Positions 46,679 to 57,187 are shown, numbered from the stretch's first letter. The stretch is 64,000 nt of DNA from Actinomyces oris (GCF_001937445.1 NZ_MSKS01000003.1:1-64000); one strand, 5' to 3'. Notes: generated from the sequence alone by a model not told the origin. Numbers and translations are program-made.

Positions 46679-46997
46679 GTCCTCACTGTGACGCAGACCG
46701 ATCCTTCCCGCTCCGGGCGGCGCTCGCGGTCCACATGGCAACGGGACGGCCCTCGTCGTCGCCCCCTGTGGCCCCGCGCCCCGCCTGCGTCCTCGGTGGG
46801 AAGAATCTCGGTGCTGGAAAGACCGCCGCCCAGCGAGGTCCACTAGAGTACGGAGGCAGGTAGCCGGTGAGACCTGAGCCGATACCGAGCCGATCCTGAG
46901 TCGATTCCGAGTGGATTCCGAGTCGGCTGACTCGACCGATACGGCCTGCGTCTCATCGTCGCTCTTCGCAATCTGACGTCCCAAGGGAGAATGCAGC
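46679..46997. other. Divergent comF-secA control region with 11-bp tandem repeats
   Basis: 319 bp. The distinct content is a run of 11-bp tandem repeats at 46876-46930. A TAGAGT hexamer near 46846 could be a -10, with no clear -35. AAGGGAGA precedes the secA GTG. No gene is supported here. Confidence 0.5.
46876..46930 (+). repeat. Five consecutive 11-bp units upstream of secA
   Basis: Units start at 46876, 46887, 46898, 46909 and 46920: GAGCCGATACC, GAGCCGATCCT, GAGTCGATTCC, GAGTGGATTCC and a partial GAGTCGGCTGA. The 11-bp period puts each copy on about the same helical face. A perfect GAGTCGGCTGACTC hairpin overlaps the last unit. Confidence 0.75.
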
Positions 46998-49832
<2,835 letters not shown>

Positions 49833-49863
49833 GACTCAGCGAGAGCTGGCGCAACTGTCGATG

Positions 49864-49906
49864 GATCCCGTCAGAACCCGGCGACCACGCCGGTTCCGGC
49901 GGGATC
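49864..49906. terminator. Long imperfect hairpin after secA
   Basis: GATCCCG (49864-49870) pairs with CGGGATC (49900-49906); inside, GAACC and GGTTC, then GGCG and CGCC, also pair. It overlaps the stop codon of the convergent Rv3235-like gene. No T tract. Confidence 0.6.
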
Positions 49907-50420
49907 ACGCCATCTCCAGGCCGGTGAGGATCCAGCGCTCGCGCAGCAGCTCCAGGCGGGCCGCAGCGGCCCGGACCCGATCGCCCTCCTCCAGCAGGAC
50001 GGTGGCCTCGCAGGCCCCCGACATCGTCAGCTCGGTGCGCACGCTGCGGATGCGTGGCCGCCGCGGGCTCGTCTGGCGCCCCAGGATCCGGGCGGCCAGG
50101 CCCGCCCGGCGGGCAAGGGCCTCGAACAGGGAGGGGCTGGTCCAGCGGACCAGGTGGTCCACGGGGCGCAGCCCGGCCAGGACCTCGCTGGCGGCAGTCA
50201 CCACGATCGCGGCCGTGCGTGAGGCGTCGGCTCCGGCGACGGGCCGTCGTGTCAGGGAGGCCTCCCGTGCGAGGGCTCCGGAGTCGTTCACGGGCTTGGA
50301 GGGTTTGTGCGGAACCGCACGAGTCGGCGTCGGGTGACTCGGTGAGGGCCGGCTGCGACGTTGAGCGCCGGTCTTGCGGCGTGCGGGGCGGATGGCTTGA
50401 GCGGTGGCGGTCGCGGTCAT
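49905..50420 (-). CDS. Rv3235 family protein
   Basis: 171 residues; ATG 50420 has AGGAG 7 nt upstream. The first 60 residues are basic and Pro/Ser/Thr rich. The conserved part (about 70-171) has AAIVVTAASEVLAGLRPVDHLVRWTSPSLFEAL split over ~72-104, matching the Rv3235 family, which almost always follows secA in Actinobacteria. No enzymatic motif. Next to LysM, HTH, SAF and CpaE-like genes. Confidence 0.82.
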   Translation of the reverse strand: MTATATAQAIRPARRKTGAQRRSRPSPSHPTPTRAVPHKPSKPVNDSGALAREASLTRRPVAGADASRTAAIVVTAASEVLAGLRPVDHLVRWTSPSLFEALARRAGLAARILGRQTSPRRPRIRSVRTELTMSGACEATVLLEEGDRVRAAAARLELLRERWILTGLEMA

Positions 50421-50529
50421 AGCGGGCTCCTGACAGTGGGCGGGGTGCCCGGCGGGCACGGAGTGTGAGGCGGGTCGGGGCGGCGTTCGATGTCGGCGGT
50501 GGAGGGCGTTGGTGCTGATGCGTGGCGGT

Positions 50530-51360
50530 TCATCGTGATGGCGCCTGGCCTCCTGTCGTCGTGCCCGGTGCGGGCAGGGAGTCCGGGATGCTCAGGACCG
50601 TGCCGGGCCGGATCAAGGACGGATCGGCGCCGATCACCCCTGAGTTGGCGCGATACAGGGCCGGCCAGGCCTGCGCGATCCGTGCGGGGCCGGAGCCGGC
50701 GGGCAGCAGACGGGCAGTGATCGACCACAGGCTCTCGCCGGGCGTGACAGTATGCGTGGGCCCCGACGGGGCCGGGGAGCCGGGGTCGGTGGAGGGCCGC
50801 GCCATCTGGCTGCTCGGCGGAGTCGAGTCCGCCGACCGGTTCGCGCCGTCCGAGTCTCCCGAACCGGTCGAAGTGCTCGAAGGGGACTGCTCGGGCTCCG
50901 ACGGCGTCGAGGACTGTGACGGTGGTGAGGCGGGTGCTGAGCTGGTGGGGCGCCATCCCAGATCGTCCCCGCCGCCGGTCTCCTGGGCGGCCAGCGCGGG
51001 CGCCGAGGACAGGGAGACGAGTAGTGCGGAGGCGGTGATGCGTCTGACCACTGGCGCTCCCCAGGCCTGGAGGACTCTGGCTGCCAGCGCGGAGGCGCCG
51101 CCTGGGCGGAGGGGAGTGGTGCCGCGCGCGGTGGGAAGCGTCATGAGGGCCAGGAGGGCTGAGACCACGTGCCACAAGGCCCCCAGGGTCCCGCATGCGC
51201 AGGTCCCGGCGACGACGGCGTCCGACAGCTCGCTCAGCCCCCAGGACTGCGGCGGGACCTTCGCGAGCTGCTCCGCGGCGCCGTGGGCTGTGCGTCCCAG
51301 AAGGATCAGGACAGTCCCTGATACTCCGGCCAGGAGAACCAGCCGCTGACGAGCCCCCAT
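50530..51360 (-). CDS. LysM peptidoglycan-binding membrane protein
   Basis: 276 residues from ATG 51360, with GGAGG 5 nt upstream (ATGs at 51375 and 51372 lie before it). Hydrophobic segments near 6-26, 45-75 and 100-125 are followed by a Ser/Pro/Thr/Glu linker (130-205) and a C-terminal LysM domain: THTVTPGESLWSITARLLPAG, split near 207, then WPALYRAN and IRPGTVLSIP. LysM binds N-acetylglucosamine in peptidoglycan. It has a strong promoter with ATGATGT direct repeats. Confidence 0.87.
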   Translation of the reverse strand: MGARQRLVLLAGVSGTVLILLGRTAHGAAEQLAKVPPQSWGLSELSDAVVAGTCACGTLGALWHVVSALLALMTLPTARGTTPLRPGGASALAARVLQAWGAPVVRRITASALLVSLSSAPALAAQETGGGDDLGWRPTSSAPASPPSQSSTPSEPEQSPSSTSTGSGDSDGANRSADSTPPSSQMARPSTDPGSPAPSGPTHTVTPGESLWSITARLLPAGSGPARIAQAWPALYRANSGVIGADPSLIRPGTVLSIPDSLPAPGTTTGGQAPSR

Positions 51361-51369
51361 GTCATCCTC

Positions 51370-51383
51370 CATCATCGATGATG
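51370..51383. repeat. 14-bp perfect palindrome in the LysM gene leader
   Basis: CATCATCGATGATG lies about 10-23 nt downstream of the predicted minus-strand start point. It is also part of the ATGATG direct-repeat array (51378, 51391 and about 51420), so it may bind the same regulator. Confidence 0.5.
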
Positions 51384-51399
51384 TTGTTTGATGATGTTA

Positions 51400-51428
51400 G
51401 GTATACTCCAATAATGTGATGATGTCAA
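51400..51428 (-). promoter_or_regulatory. Promoter of the LysM gene
   Basis: On the minus strand TTGACA (51428-51423), exactly 17 bp, then TATACC (51405-51400). The -35 is a perfect match. Predicted start near 51393, leaving a 33-nt leader. The region 51376-51430 is AT-rich against the local background. Confidence 0.7.
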
Positions 51429-51553
51429 TAGTGGCGATGTGGTATGTCGTGGCTTTGAGGTGTGGTAGTGGAAGGGTGCAGGCGGTGGTGGAGCGTGGAC
51501 TGAGCCGCTCCGGAGTACTTTCCTCGGCGGGTGGACTGTGGTGAGGTGGGCTT

Positions 51554-52102
51554 ATGGACTGGGACGTGATGATTGCCGACCTGGAGAGCAGCTTCGATGC
51601 TGAGCGCCGTGCGGACCTGGTGGCGCAGAGTGTCGAGCTCGCGGAGGCCGAGCACGCCTCCATCGAGGTCGTCGACCGTCTGCGAGGCTCGGTGGGCCGA
51701 CTCATCCACCTGCGCACTCGCAGTGGTGTTCCCGTCGACGGCGTGGTCTGCCGGGCGGAGCCCTCCTACGTCCTCATCGATGAGGGGGAGGGGCTGCAGG
51801 CCGTTGTCCCGGCGGGTGCGGTGGCCACGGTGATGTCGCTGGCCGGTCCGGCGCCCCGGGACGGTCGACGCCGGCCCACGCTGACGGCTCTGATGCGTGA
51901 GGTCGCCCGGCGGGGAGCGCGGGTGCGTATGGTGATGGGCTCCGGAGAAGTGGTGGGGCGTCTGGTCCGGGTCGGGGCGGACCACGTTGATGTCGCCGTC
52001 GACCCTGAGGGCGGCATCCGCTCGCGTCGCGCTCCCGGGGCGGGCGGTGCGGGGGTCATCAGTGTCATGACCGCTGCCATCGAGGTGATGCGCAGTCGCT
52101 GA
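51554..52102 (+). CDS. Conserved actinobacterial protein with two barrel-like repeats, unknown function
   Basis: 182 residues; ATG 51554 has GAGGTGGG upstream. An acidic helical start (ADLESSFDAERRADLVAQ) is followed by a beta unit (GRLIHLRTRSGVPVDGVV...GAVATVMSL) and a second similar one (ARVRMVMGSGEVVGRLVRVGADHVDV, split over ~123-148, ...VISVMTAAIEV). The layout suggests two Sm/SH3-like barrels, but no family is recognised. It lies between the divergently read LysM promoter and the HTH gene and may be co-regulated. Confidence 0.7.
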   Translation: MDWDVMIADLESSFDAERRADLVAQSVELAEAEHASIEVVDRLRGSVGRLIHLRTRSGVPVDGVVCRAEPSYVLIDEGEGLQAVVPAGAVATVMSLAGPAPRDGRRRPTLTALMREVARRGARVRMVMGSGEVVGRLVRVGADHVDVAVDPEGGIRSRRAPGAGGAGVISVMTAAIEVMRSR

Positions 52103-52125
52103 CGTCGGCTGGTGGACGGGGAGGT

Positions 52126-52350
52126 TCAGGGCGCCTCGTCCTCGTTCCAGCCCGCCGCGACCATGGCCCTGGTTGAGGCGAGCTGGCGCTGGATGTAGTC
52201 CTCCAGGGCCTGGTCCTCGATGCGCCAGAGCTTGCGGGCGCCGACCTGAATAGCGGGGAGGTCGCCGGTGCGGATGAGGGCGCGCACGGCCTGGGCGGAC
52301 AGCTGAAGCTGCTCGGCGACGTCGGCGATGGTCAGGAATCGTGTGCTCAT
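52126..52350 (-). CDS. Excisionase-type helix-turn-helix DNA-binding protein
   Basis: 74 residues from ATG 52350. FLTIADVAEQLQLSAQAVRALIRTGDLPAIQVGARKLWRIEDQALEDYI, split over 5-53, is the MerR-like excisionase fold (HTH_17). No ribosome site stands out. It is convergent with the 182-residue gene, and divergent from the SAF-domain gene across 116 bp with an inverted repeat CCACAA/TTGTGG. It is a plausible local regulator; small size and lack of other mobile genes argue against a phage origin. Confidence 0.82.
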   Translation of the reverse strand: MSTRFLTIADVAEQLQLSAQAVRALIRTGDLPAIQVGARKLWRIEDQALEDYIQRQLASTRAMVAAGWNEDEAP

Positions 52351-52379
52351 ACCACGATGATCCCACTGCTGGATCCTCT

Positions 52380-52408
52380 CCACAATTCTTAAAGGCACTT
52401 GTGGATAA
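52380..52408. promoter_or_regulatory. Inverted repeat and DnaA-box-like site between HTH and SAF genes
   Basis: CCACAA (52380-52385) and TTGTGG (52399-52404) form an inverted repeat with 13-bp spacer. TGTGGATAA (52400-52408) equals a consensus DnaA box on the minus strand, although one such 9-mer per 64 kb is near chance. The AT-rich stretch to 52430 probably holds the SAF gene promoter. Confidence 0.4.
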
Positions 52409-52466
52409 CCTTGAGGTACTATTTTATCCTAACGATGATTACAGGAGATCAAGGAGGATTCCCGTG

Positions 52467-53234
52467 ATGTCATCTCGCCGCAGCCGATCCCTGACCGGTC
52501 CTGAGCGTCCCCGCGGTAGTCGTTGGCGCCGTCCTGCCTGGAAGGACCCGCGTATGGCCGGGGGAGTGGTCCTGGTGGCCGCGGCCGTGGCCCTGGGGGC
52601 CTGGGCGGTCGACGCGGCCGCTGACACCACTCGCGTCTACGTGCTCTCCCAGGACGTCGCTCCCGGGACGGACCTGACTGCCGACGGTGTCCTCACGGTG
52701 GTCGAGGCCCATCCCGGCACCGATGCCTACGTTGAGGCCGGGCACCTGCCGGACGGCGCCGTGTCCACACGCTCCATGCGCAAGGGGGAGCTGCTGGCCA
52801 CGGCGGCCGTCAACAGCGGTCGGGAGCAGGGCCTGCGGCCGGTAGTCCTCAATGTCGCCTCCAACCTGCCGGCCTCGACCAAGGTCGGCGACTACGTCGA
52901 TCTGTGGGTCGTGCCCAAGGAGGGCGTGGCGAGCCGGCCCACGGCCCAGGCCCCCGCCACCGCGCAGCCCGGACAGAACGGACAAGGCGCTCAAAGCGGT
53001 CCAGGCGACCAGTCGGGACAGGTCGAGGGGGCCGGAGCCCGCCGCGTGGCCACAGGGCTGGTCATTGCCTCGGTCGGTGAGACCAGTAAGGGGCTGATCT
53101 CCGGACCCGGCACCGGGGTGGAGGTCAAGGTTCCCGAGGCCTCCCTCGCTGCCGTTCTCAGCGCCGTCGGGCAGGAGGGGTCGCTCGTCCTGGTTCCCAC
53201 CGGCCAGGAAGCGCCCGCGGAGAAGGCCTCGTGA
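52467..53234 (+). CDS. SAF-domain membrane-anchored protein (CpaB/RcpC-like)
   Basis: 255 residues; AAGGAGG ends 9 nt before ATG 52467 (GTG 52464 is also possible). A basic N-terminus precedes one helix at about 32-52 (GGVVLVAAAVALGAWAV). The SAF domain follows (TRVYVLSQDVAPGTDLT near 56; GHLPDGAVSTRSMRKGELL near 92), then a second beta region interrupted by a Gln/Gly/Pro linker near 160-190. SAF/CpaB proteins are periplasmic parts of Flp/Tad pilus machines. No other Tad genes occur nearby except the CpaE-like gene that overlaps it by 4 nt. Confidence 0.82.
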   Translation: MSSRRSRSLTGPERPRGSRWRRPAWKDPRMAGGVVLVAAAVALGAWAVDAAADTTRVYVLSQDVAPGTDLTADGVLTVVEAHPGTDAYVEAGHLPDGAVSTRSMRKGELLATAAVNSGREQGLRPVVLNVASNLPASTKVGDYVDLWVVPKEGVASRPTAQAPATAQPGQNGQGAQSGPGDQSGQVEGAGARRVATGLVIASVGETSKGLISGPGTGVEVKVPEASLAAVLSAVGQEGSLVLVPTGQEAPAEKAS

Positions 53235-55315
53235 GCGTCCCGGGGGCCGGAGTCCTCCTGGCTCTCAGCGGCGATGACGCCGACATCCTGCGGGCCTTGA
53301 GCCAATCGGGAAGCGGGCTGTGCGTCGTGCGCCGATGCGCCGACCTGCCCGAGCTGCTCTCAGCGGGGATGGCCGGACTGGCGAGCTTCGCCCTGCTGGA
53401 CACCGGTTTTGACGAGATCGACCGCACCGTCCTGGATCGACTCGCGCGCGCCGGCCTGAGCGGGCTGCTCCTGGTGGAGACCCACGAGGAGGAGCGCTGG
53501 CGCAGTGCGGGATGGCCGGTTCTCAGGCGCGACACGGAGCCTGGTCGCATCTGCTCGGCGCTGCAGGACCTCGTGCGTCGTGGCGGATCCTCCGGCGCGG
53601 CGTCCACCGGGGCGGGGCCGGCCCGCGGCGCTGCAGGAGGCGCCGTCTCGCAGGCCGCGACCGGGCCGGCGGACGTAGGCGCCGACTGGTTGAGCGCCGC
53701 CACCCCCGCTTCGGTGGGCCCGAACGCCGCCGCCCAGGAGACCGCCTGGCTCGAAGAGCTGTGGCGCCAGTCGCCAGGCTCCCCCGAGGGTGGAACGGCG
53801 TTCTCGCAGCCGCCCCCGACCGCCAACGAGACCGGAGACGCGGAGAACTCGGGACAGAGCCTGCGGCAGGACCGGGAGCCGGCCGCCGCGGATATGCCGG
53901 GGCCCGCGTTTCCGGTTGTGACGAGCCCAGCGGGCAACGAGTGTGACGGGAGGATCGTCCTGGTGTGGGGGCCTCACGGCGCTCCCGGACGCTCGACGGT
54001 CGCCGCCTCCCTCGCCCACGGCCTGGCCGCCTGCGGAGGTGCGATCCTTGTGGACGCCGACGTCGAGGCTCCCAGCCTCGTTCAGCTCCTCGGCATGCCG
54101 GAGGACTCCTCGGCCCTGGCCGGGGCGGCCCGCCTGGCCACCCATGGCCGGCTTGACGCCGAGAGCTTTCGACGGGTCCTGGCGCCGGTGGGCGGTGGGC
54201 TCTTCCTGCTGGGCGGCCTGGGGAGGTCCGGGCGCTGGCGTGAACTGCCACCGGCCTCGATGACCGAGGTGTGGGCGCAGTGCCGTCGGGCCGTGGCCTG
54301 GACCGTCGTCGACGTCGCCGGCGGGCCCGCCGATGACGACGTCGACGACTTCACCCTCGAGCCCGGGCGCGGGGCCGTGACCGCCGACCTGGTGTCGCAC
54401 GCCGACGTCATCCTGGTTGTCGGCGGGGCCGACCCCGTCGGGGTGCGCCGCCTGCTCCAGCTCCTCGATGAGATGGGGGCCTCCATGAACCCTGCCGGCC
54501 GGGTCGAGGTCGTCATCAACCGGGTGCGGGCCTCGGCCGCAGGACCCTCTCCCCAGCAGGCTCTGCGAGAAGCGCTGGCGCGTTTCGGTGGACTGGAGGA
54601 CATCGTGCTCCTGCCCGACGACGCGGCAACGGCCGATGCCTGCCTGCTCCGGGGCTGTACTGTCCTGGAGCAGGCGCCCGCCAGCGCACTGGGCAAGGCC
54701 CTGAGCGCGCTGGTCGACCGTATCGATCCGCAGGTCGCAGCGGCTCGTAGGGCCACCTCCCCGCGTCGTTCCCTGCTGCGGCGCTCCAAGAGGCGCAAAG
54801 GGCGGCGGGACCGCAGGGACTCCGCGGCTCAGGCCGCAGCCGCCGGAGGCAGGAGTCGTTCGAGCGCGCGCGGCGCAGGTGCGGGGCGCCGCCGCAGAGG
54901 TGGGGGCGAGGGACAGACCGTCGGTGAGCGACCGCCGGCTCCCCAGGTGCCCAGCGGACTCACCCAGGCCCCGCCGCAGACCTCTGCGGGCCTGCCGCCA
55001 TCGATCCAGCCAGTGAATCAGCCAGTGAATCAGCCGGTGAATCAGCCGGCGAACCAGCCCCAGGGGCGGCCGCTGGAACCGCCTCCGGGCAGCCCACCGG
55101 CTCAGTTGCCGCTACCGGAGCAAGGGCCGGTTCCCGGCTCGCCGCACTGGTCCTCGGTGGCGCCGTGGCCCAGTGCGGGGACAGCGCCGGACGCAGGGGC
55201 GCTCCCGGGGGCGGTTCCAGGACCACAGGCCGGCCGTGACCCGGGTGGGGATGATCATCGGGGCTCGAGCGGCCCTCCGTCGGTGCCGCCGGGAACCGGG
55301 CGACACCGCTACTGA
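53231..55315 (+). CDS. CpaE/MinD-like P-loop protein with arginine in the Walker A
   Basis: 694 residues; GTG 53231 overlaps the SAF gene (GTGA). An N-terminal receiver-like part (1-115), an Ala/Gly/Pro linker, then a ParA/MinD-type ATPase region: WGPHGAPGRST at 246-256, ILVDADVEAPSLVQLLG near 272-288, VVDVAGG near 358 and VVINRVRASA near 420. The P-loop lysine before Ser/Thr is R254. A basic, disordered, Pro-rich C-terminus (from ~505) includes four QPVN-type repeats. CpaE-like proteins place pilus or secretion machines; here the partners are SAF and LysM proteins. Confidence 0.8.
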   Translation: MSVPGAGVLLALSGDDADILRALSQSGSGLCVVRRCADLPELLSAGMAGLASFALLDTGFDEIDRTVLDRLARAGLSGLLLVETHEEERWRSAGWPVLRRDTEPGRICSALQDLVRRGGSSGAASTGAGPARGAAGGAVSQAATGPADVGADWLSAATPASVGPNAAAQETAWLEELWRQSPGSPEGGTAFSQPPPTANETGDAENSGQSLRQDREPAAADMPGPAFPVVTSPAGNECDGRIVLVWGPHGAPGRSTVAASLAHGLAACGGAILVDADVEAPSLVQLLGMPEDSSALAGAARLATHGRLDAESFRRVLAPVGGGLFLLGGLGRSGRWRELPPASMTEVWAQCRRAVAWTVVDVAGGPADDDVDDFTLEPGRGAVTADLVSHADVILVVGGADPVGVRRLLQLLDEMGASMNPAGRVEVVINRVRASAAGPSPQQALREALARFGGLEDIVLLPDDAATADACLLRGCTVLEQAPASALGKALSALVDRIDPQVAAARRATSPRRSLLRRSKRRKGRRDRRDSAAQAAAAGGRSRSSARGAGAGRRRRGGGEGQTVGERPPAPQVPSGLTQAPPQTSAGLPPSIQPVNQPVNQPVNQPANQPQGRPLEPPPGSPPAQLPLPEQGPVPGSPHWSSVAPWPSAGTAPDAGALPGAVPGPQAGRDPGGDDHRGSSGPPSVPPGTGRHRY
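55007..55054 (+). repeat. Four 12-bp in-frame repeats coding QPVN
   Basis: CAGCCAGTGAAT twice, then CAGCCGGTGAAT and CAGCCGGCGAAC, in the disordered tail of the CpaE-like gene. Likely slippage-prone and variable between strains. Confidence 0.75.
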
Positions 55316-55399
55316 GACCCGGCGCGCGCGAGCGGTGCCGGGCGCGGACTCCGCGCGCTTCGTGGGAGGGCGACTGTGGTGGTAGGGCAGACTGGGGGC

Positions 55400-55882
55400 A
55401 TGCGCATCTACCTGCCCGCCACCGCCGCCCACCTGCGCGCAAGTGTCCTGGGCTCCTCGCACCAGCCGCTCACGGCTCACGCCGCCACCCCCGCTCTCGC
55501 CCGCGCCCTGCCGGAGGAGGACGAGGAGGGTCTGGAGGTCTCCGCCTCACTGTGTGCCGCCGACGCCTCCGTCCTCCTGCTGGCCGAGCCCGAGGCTGCG
55601 GGGCTGGCCGACCGGCGCATCGTCATCGCGGCCGACGTCGAGGTCGAGAACGTGCGCGAGCTTCCCGTGGAAGGCGACGTCCTGCCCGGCACGATCGAGG
55701 TCACCGGCGAGATCACCTGGGAGGACGTGGCCGCTCTGCTCGTGGATGAGCCCGAGGCGGAGGCCGATGTGCGAGCCGCCCGGTTCGGCGACGAGGACGC
55801 CTTCGAGCGTGCCGCCGAGGCCGACCTGCTCTGGTACGACGTCACGGAGCGAGAGGCGCTGGCCGAGAGCCTCGGTGTCTGA
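55400..55882 (+). CDS. DUF6912 family protein
   Basis: 160 residues from ATG 55400, the canonical family start MRIYLPATAAHL; GGGGG precedes it closely, and GTG 55376 with GGAGGG upstream is an alternative. Acidic overall, with an ALAESLGV-type end and no catalytic or membrane motif. The family is found in many Actinobacteria next to SAF/CpaE/LysM genes. Function unknown. Confidence 0.8.
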   Translation: MRIYLPATAAHLRASVLGSSHQPLTAHAATPALARALPEEDEEGLEVSASLCAADASVLLLAEPEAAGLADRRIVIAADVEVENVRELPVEGDVLPGTIEVTGEITWEDVAALLVDEPEAEADVRAARFGDEDAFERAAEADLLWYDVTEREALAESLGV

Positions 55883-55945
55883 CGCAGCCGGGGTCGCTTC
55901 TGACGAGCATTCGCGGTGACGTGACCAGTTCCACGACCTGCTGCC

Positions 55946-55976
55946 TTGCGCAGCGCAGCCCGCTGCCGGGTATGGT
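55946..55976 (+). promoter_or_regulatory. Promoter of the rplJ-rplL operon
   Basis: TTGCGC (55946-55951), 19-bp spacer, TATGGT (55971-55976). Predicted start near 55983, directly at the beginning of the L10 leader. Confidence 0.5.
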
Positions 55977-55982
55977 GCTTTC

Positions 55983-56115
55983 TGCCAAAGACCGCAGGTC
56001 GCCCGCTTCGGCGGGACCAAGTCCACGCCAGGTGGGGCCGGCGCAGGTGAGAACGAGACTTCTTCGGGCGTGCCCGAGACCGAGCCCCGTGCCCACCGGC
56101 GCGGGGCTTTTCCAG
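55983..56115 (+). ncRNA. Ribosomal protein L10 leader (autoregulatory mRNA element)
   Basis: The segment has the landmarks of the bacterial L10 leader: CCAAAGACCGCAGGT near 55984-55998, a GCCCGCTTCGGCGGG hairpin directly after, and GGCGCAGGTGAG near 56040. The L10-L12 complex binds this kind of leader to repress its own operon. An attenuator hairpin with T tract closes it. Assignment is by pattern, not by a covariance search. Confidence 0.75.
56083..56111 (+). terminator. Attenuator hairpin of the L10 leader
   Basis: AGCCCCG (56083-56089) pairs with CGGGGCT (56102-56108), extended by GCC/GGC inside, and is followed by TTTT (56108-56111). It is the only hairpin in the window with a U tract and lies 43 nt before rplJ. 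Confidence 0.7.
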
Positions 56116-56153
56116 TGAATGGACCCCTGCGGCATACCACGGAAGGAGGGCCC

Positions 56154-56675
56154 ATGGCACGGCCTGACAAGGAAGCAGCCGTTGCTGCGCTGGCGGACAA
56201 GTTCCGCCAGGCTGACGCGGTCCTGCTGACTGAGTACCGGGGACTGAGCGTCGCCCAGCTCAAGGAGCTGCGTCGTTCCCTCGCCGGTAACGCCGAGTAC
56301 ACCGTGGTGAAGAACACGCTTGCTGCGATCGCTGCCCGCCAGGTCGGGCTCGAGAGCTTCGCCGACGACCTCACGGGCCCCTCCGCCCTGACGTTCGTCA
56401 CCGGTGAGCCGGTCGAGGCCGCCAAGGCTCTGCGTGACTTCGCCAAGGACAACCAGCAGCTCGTCATCAAGGGCGGTGTCATGGACGGCGCCGTGCTGTC
56501 CGCCGACGGCGTTGACAAGCTTGCCTCTCTCGAGTCCCGCGAGGTGCTGCTCGCCAAGACCGCGGGCGCCATCAAGGTGTCCCTGTCCAAGGCTGCGTAC
56601 CTCTTCGCCGCACCGGCCTCCAAGGCCGTGCGCACCGTCGACGCCCTGCGCGAGAAGCAGGAGACCGCGGCCTGA
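56154..56675 (+). CDS. rplJ: 50S ribosomal protein L10
   Basis: 173 residues from ATG 56154, with a very strong GGAAGGAGG. VLLTEYRGLSVAQLKELRRSL (split at 26-46), YTVVKNTLAAIAA and GPSALTF are standard L10 blocks. It forms the stalk base with L7/L12 dimers, encoded 63 nt downstream. Usually rplK-rplA precede it; here DUF6912 does, so the L11-L1 genes are elsewhere. Confidence 0.97.
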   Translation: MARPDKEAAVAALADKFRQADAVLLTEYRGLSVAQLKELRRSLAGNAEYTVVKNTLAAIAARQVGLESFADDLTGPSALTFVTGEPVEAAKALRDFAKDNQQLVIKGGVMDGAVLSADGVDKLASLESREVLLAKTAGAIKVSLSKAAYLFAAPASKAVRTVDALREKQETAA

Positions 56676-56738
56676 GGCCGCACGCGTCATCCACCAACCC
56701 TGCGCGCGCAGGAACCTGATAAGGAAGGAACGCCCATC

Positions 56739-57128
56739 ATGGCGAAGCTGACCACCGAAGAGCTCATCGAGCAGTTCAAGGAGCTCACCCTCATCGAGCT
56801 GTCCGAGTTCGTCAAGGCCTTCGAGGAGACCTTCGACGTTACCGCCGCCGCCCCGGCCGCCGTGGCCGTGGCCGCCGCCCCCGGCGCCGCCGGTGGCGAC
56901 GCCGCTGCCGAGGAGAAGGACGAGTTCGACGTCATTCTCGAGGCCGCCGGCGACAAGAAGATCCAGGTCATCAAGGAGGTGCGCGCCCTGACCTCCCTCG
57001 GCCTGAAGGAGGCCAAGGAGCTCGTCGACGGCGCTCCCAAGCCCGTCCTCGAGGGCGCCAACAAGGAGGCCGCCGAGAAGGCCAAGGAGCAGCTCGAGGG
57101 CGCCGGCGCCACCGTCACCCTCAAGTGA
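56739..57128 (+). CDS. rplL: 50S ribosomal protein L7/L12
   Basis: 129 residues; GGAAGGAA precedes ATG 56739. N-terminal dimerisation helix pair ([21 protein letters not shown] split over 9-29), an Ala/Gly hinge near 34-55 and the C-terminal factor-binding domain ([21 protein letters not shown]..., [18 protein letters not shown]). Recruits translation GTPases. Followed by a strong terminator hairpin. Confidence 0.97.
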   Translation: MAKLTTEELIEQFKELTLIELSEFVKAFEETFDVTAAAPAAVAVAAAPGAAGGDAAAEEKDEFDVILEAAGDKKIQVIKEVRALTSLGLKEAKELVDGAPKPVLEGANKEAAEKAKEQLEGAGATVTLK

Positions 57129-57187
57129 GTCTCTCCCCGCTGCCTGACGCGGCCTGAGGACCGCCGGCGGCTGGGGGGCGCAGCATC

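Noticed and set aside
52126-52350. Excisionase-type gene as evidence of an integrated element
   Set aside because: No integrase, att-like repeats or other mobile genes around; neighbours are conserved chromosomal genes.
52400-52408. Consensus DnaA box as sign of a replication origin
   Set aside because: A single site; about one is expected by chance in 64 kb. No dnaA, dnaN or box cluster nearby.
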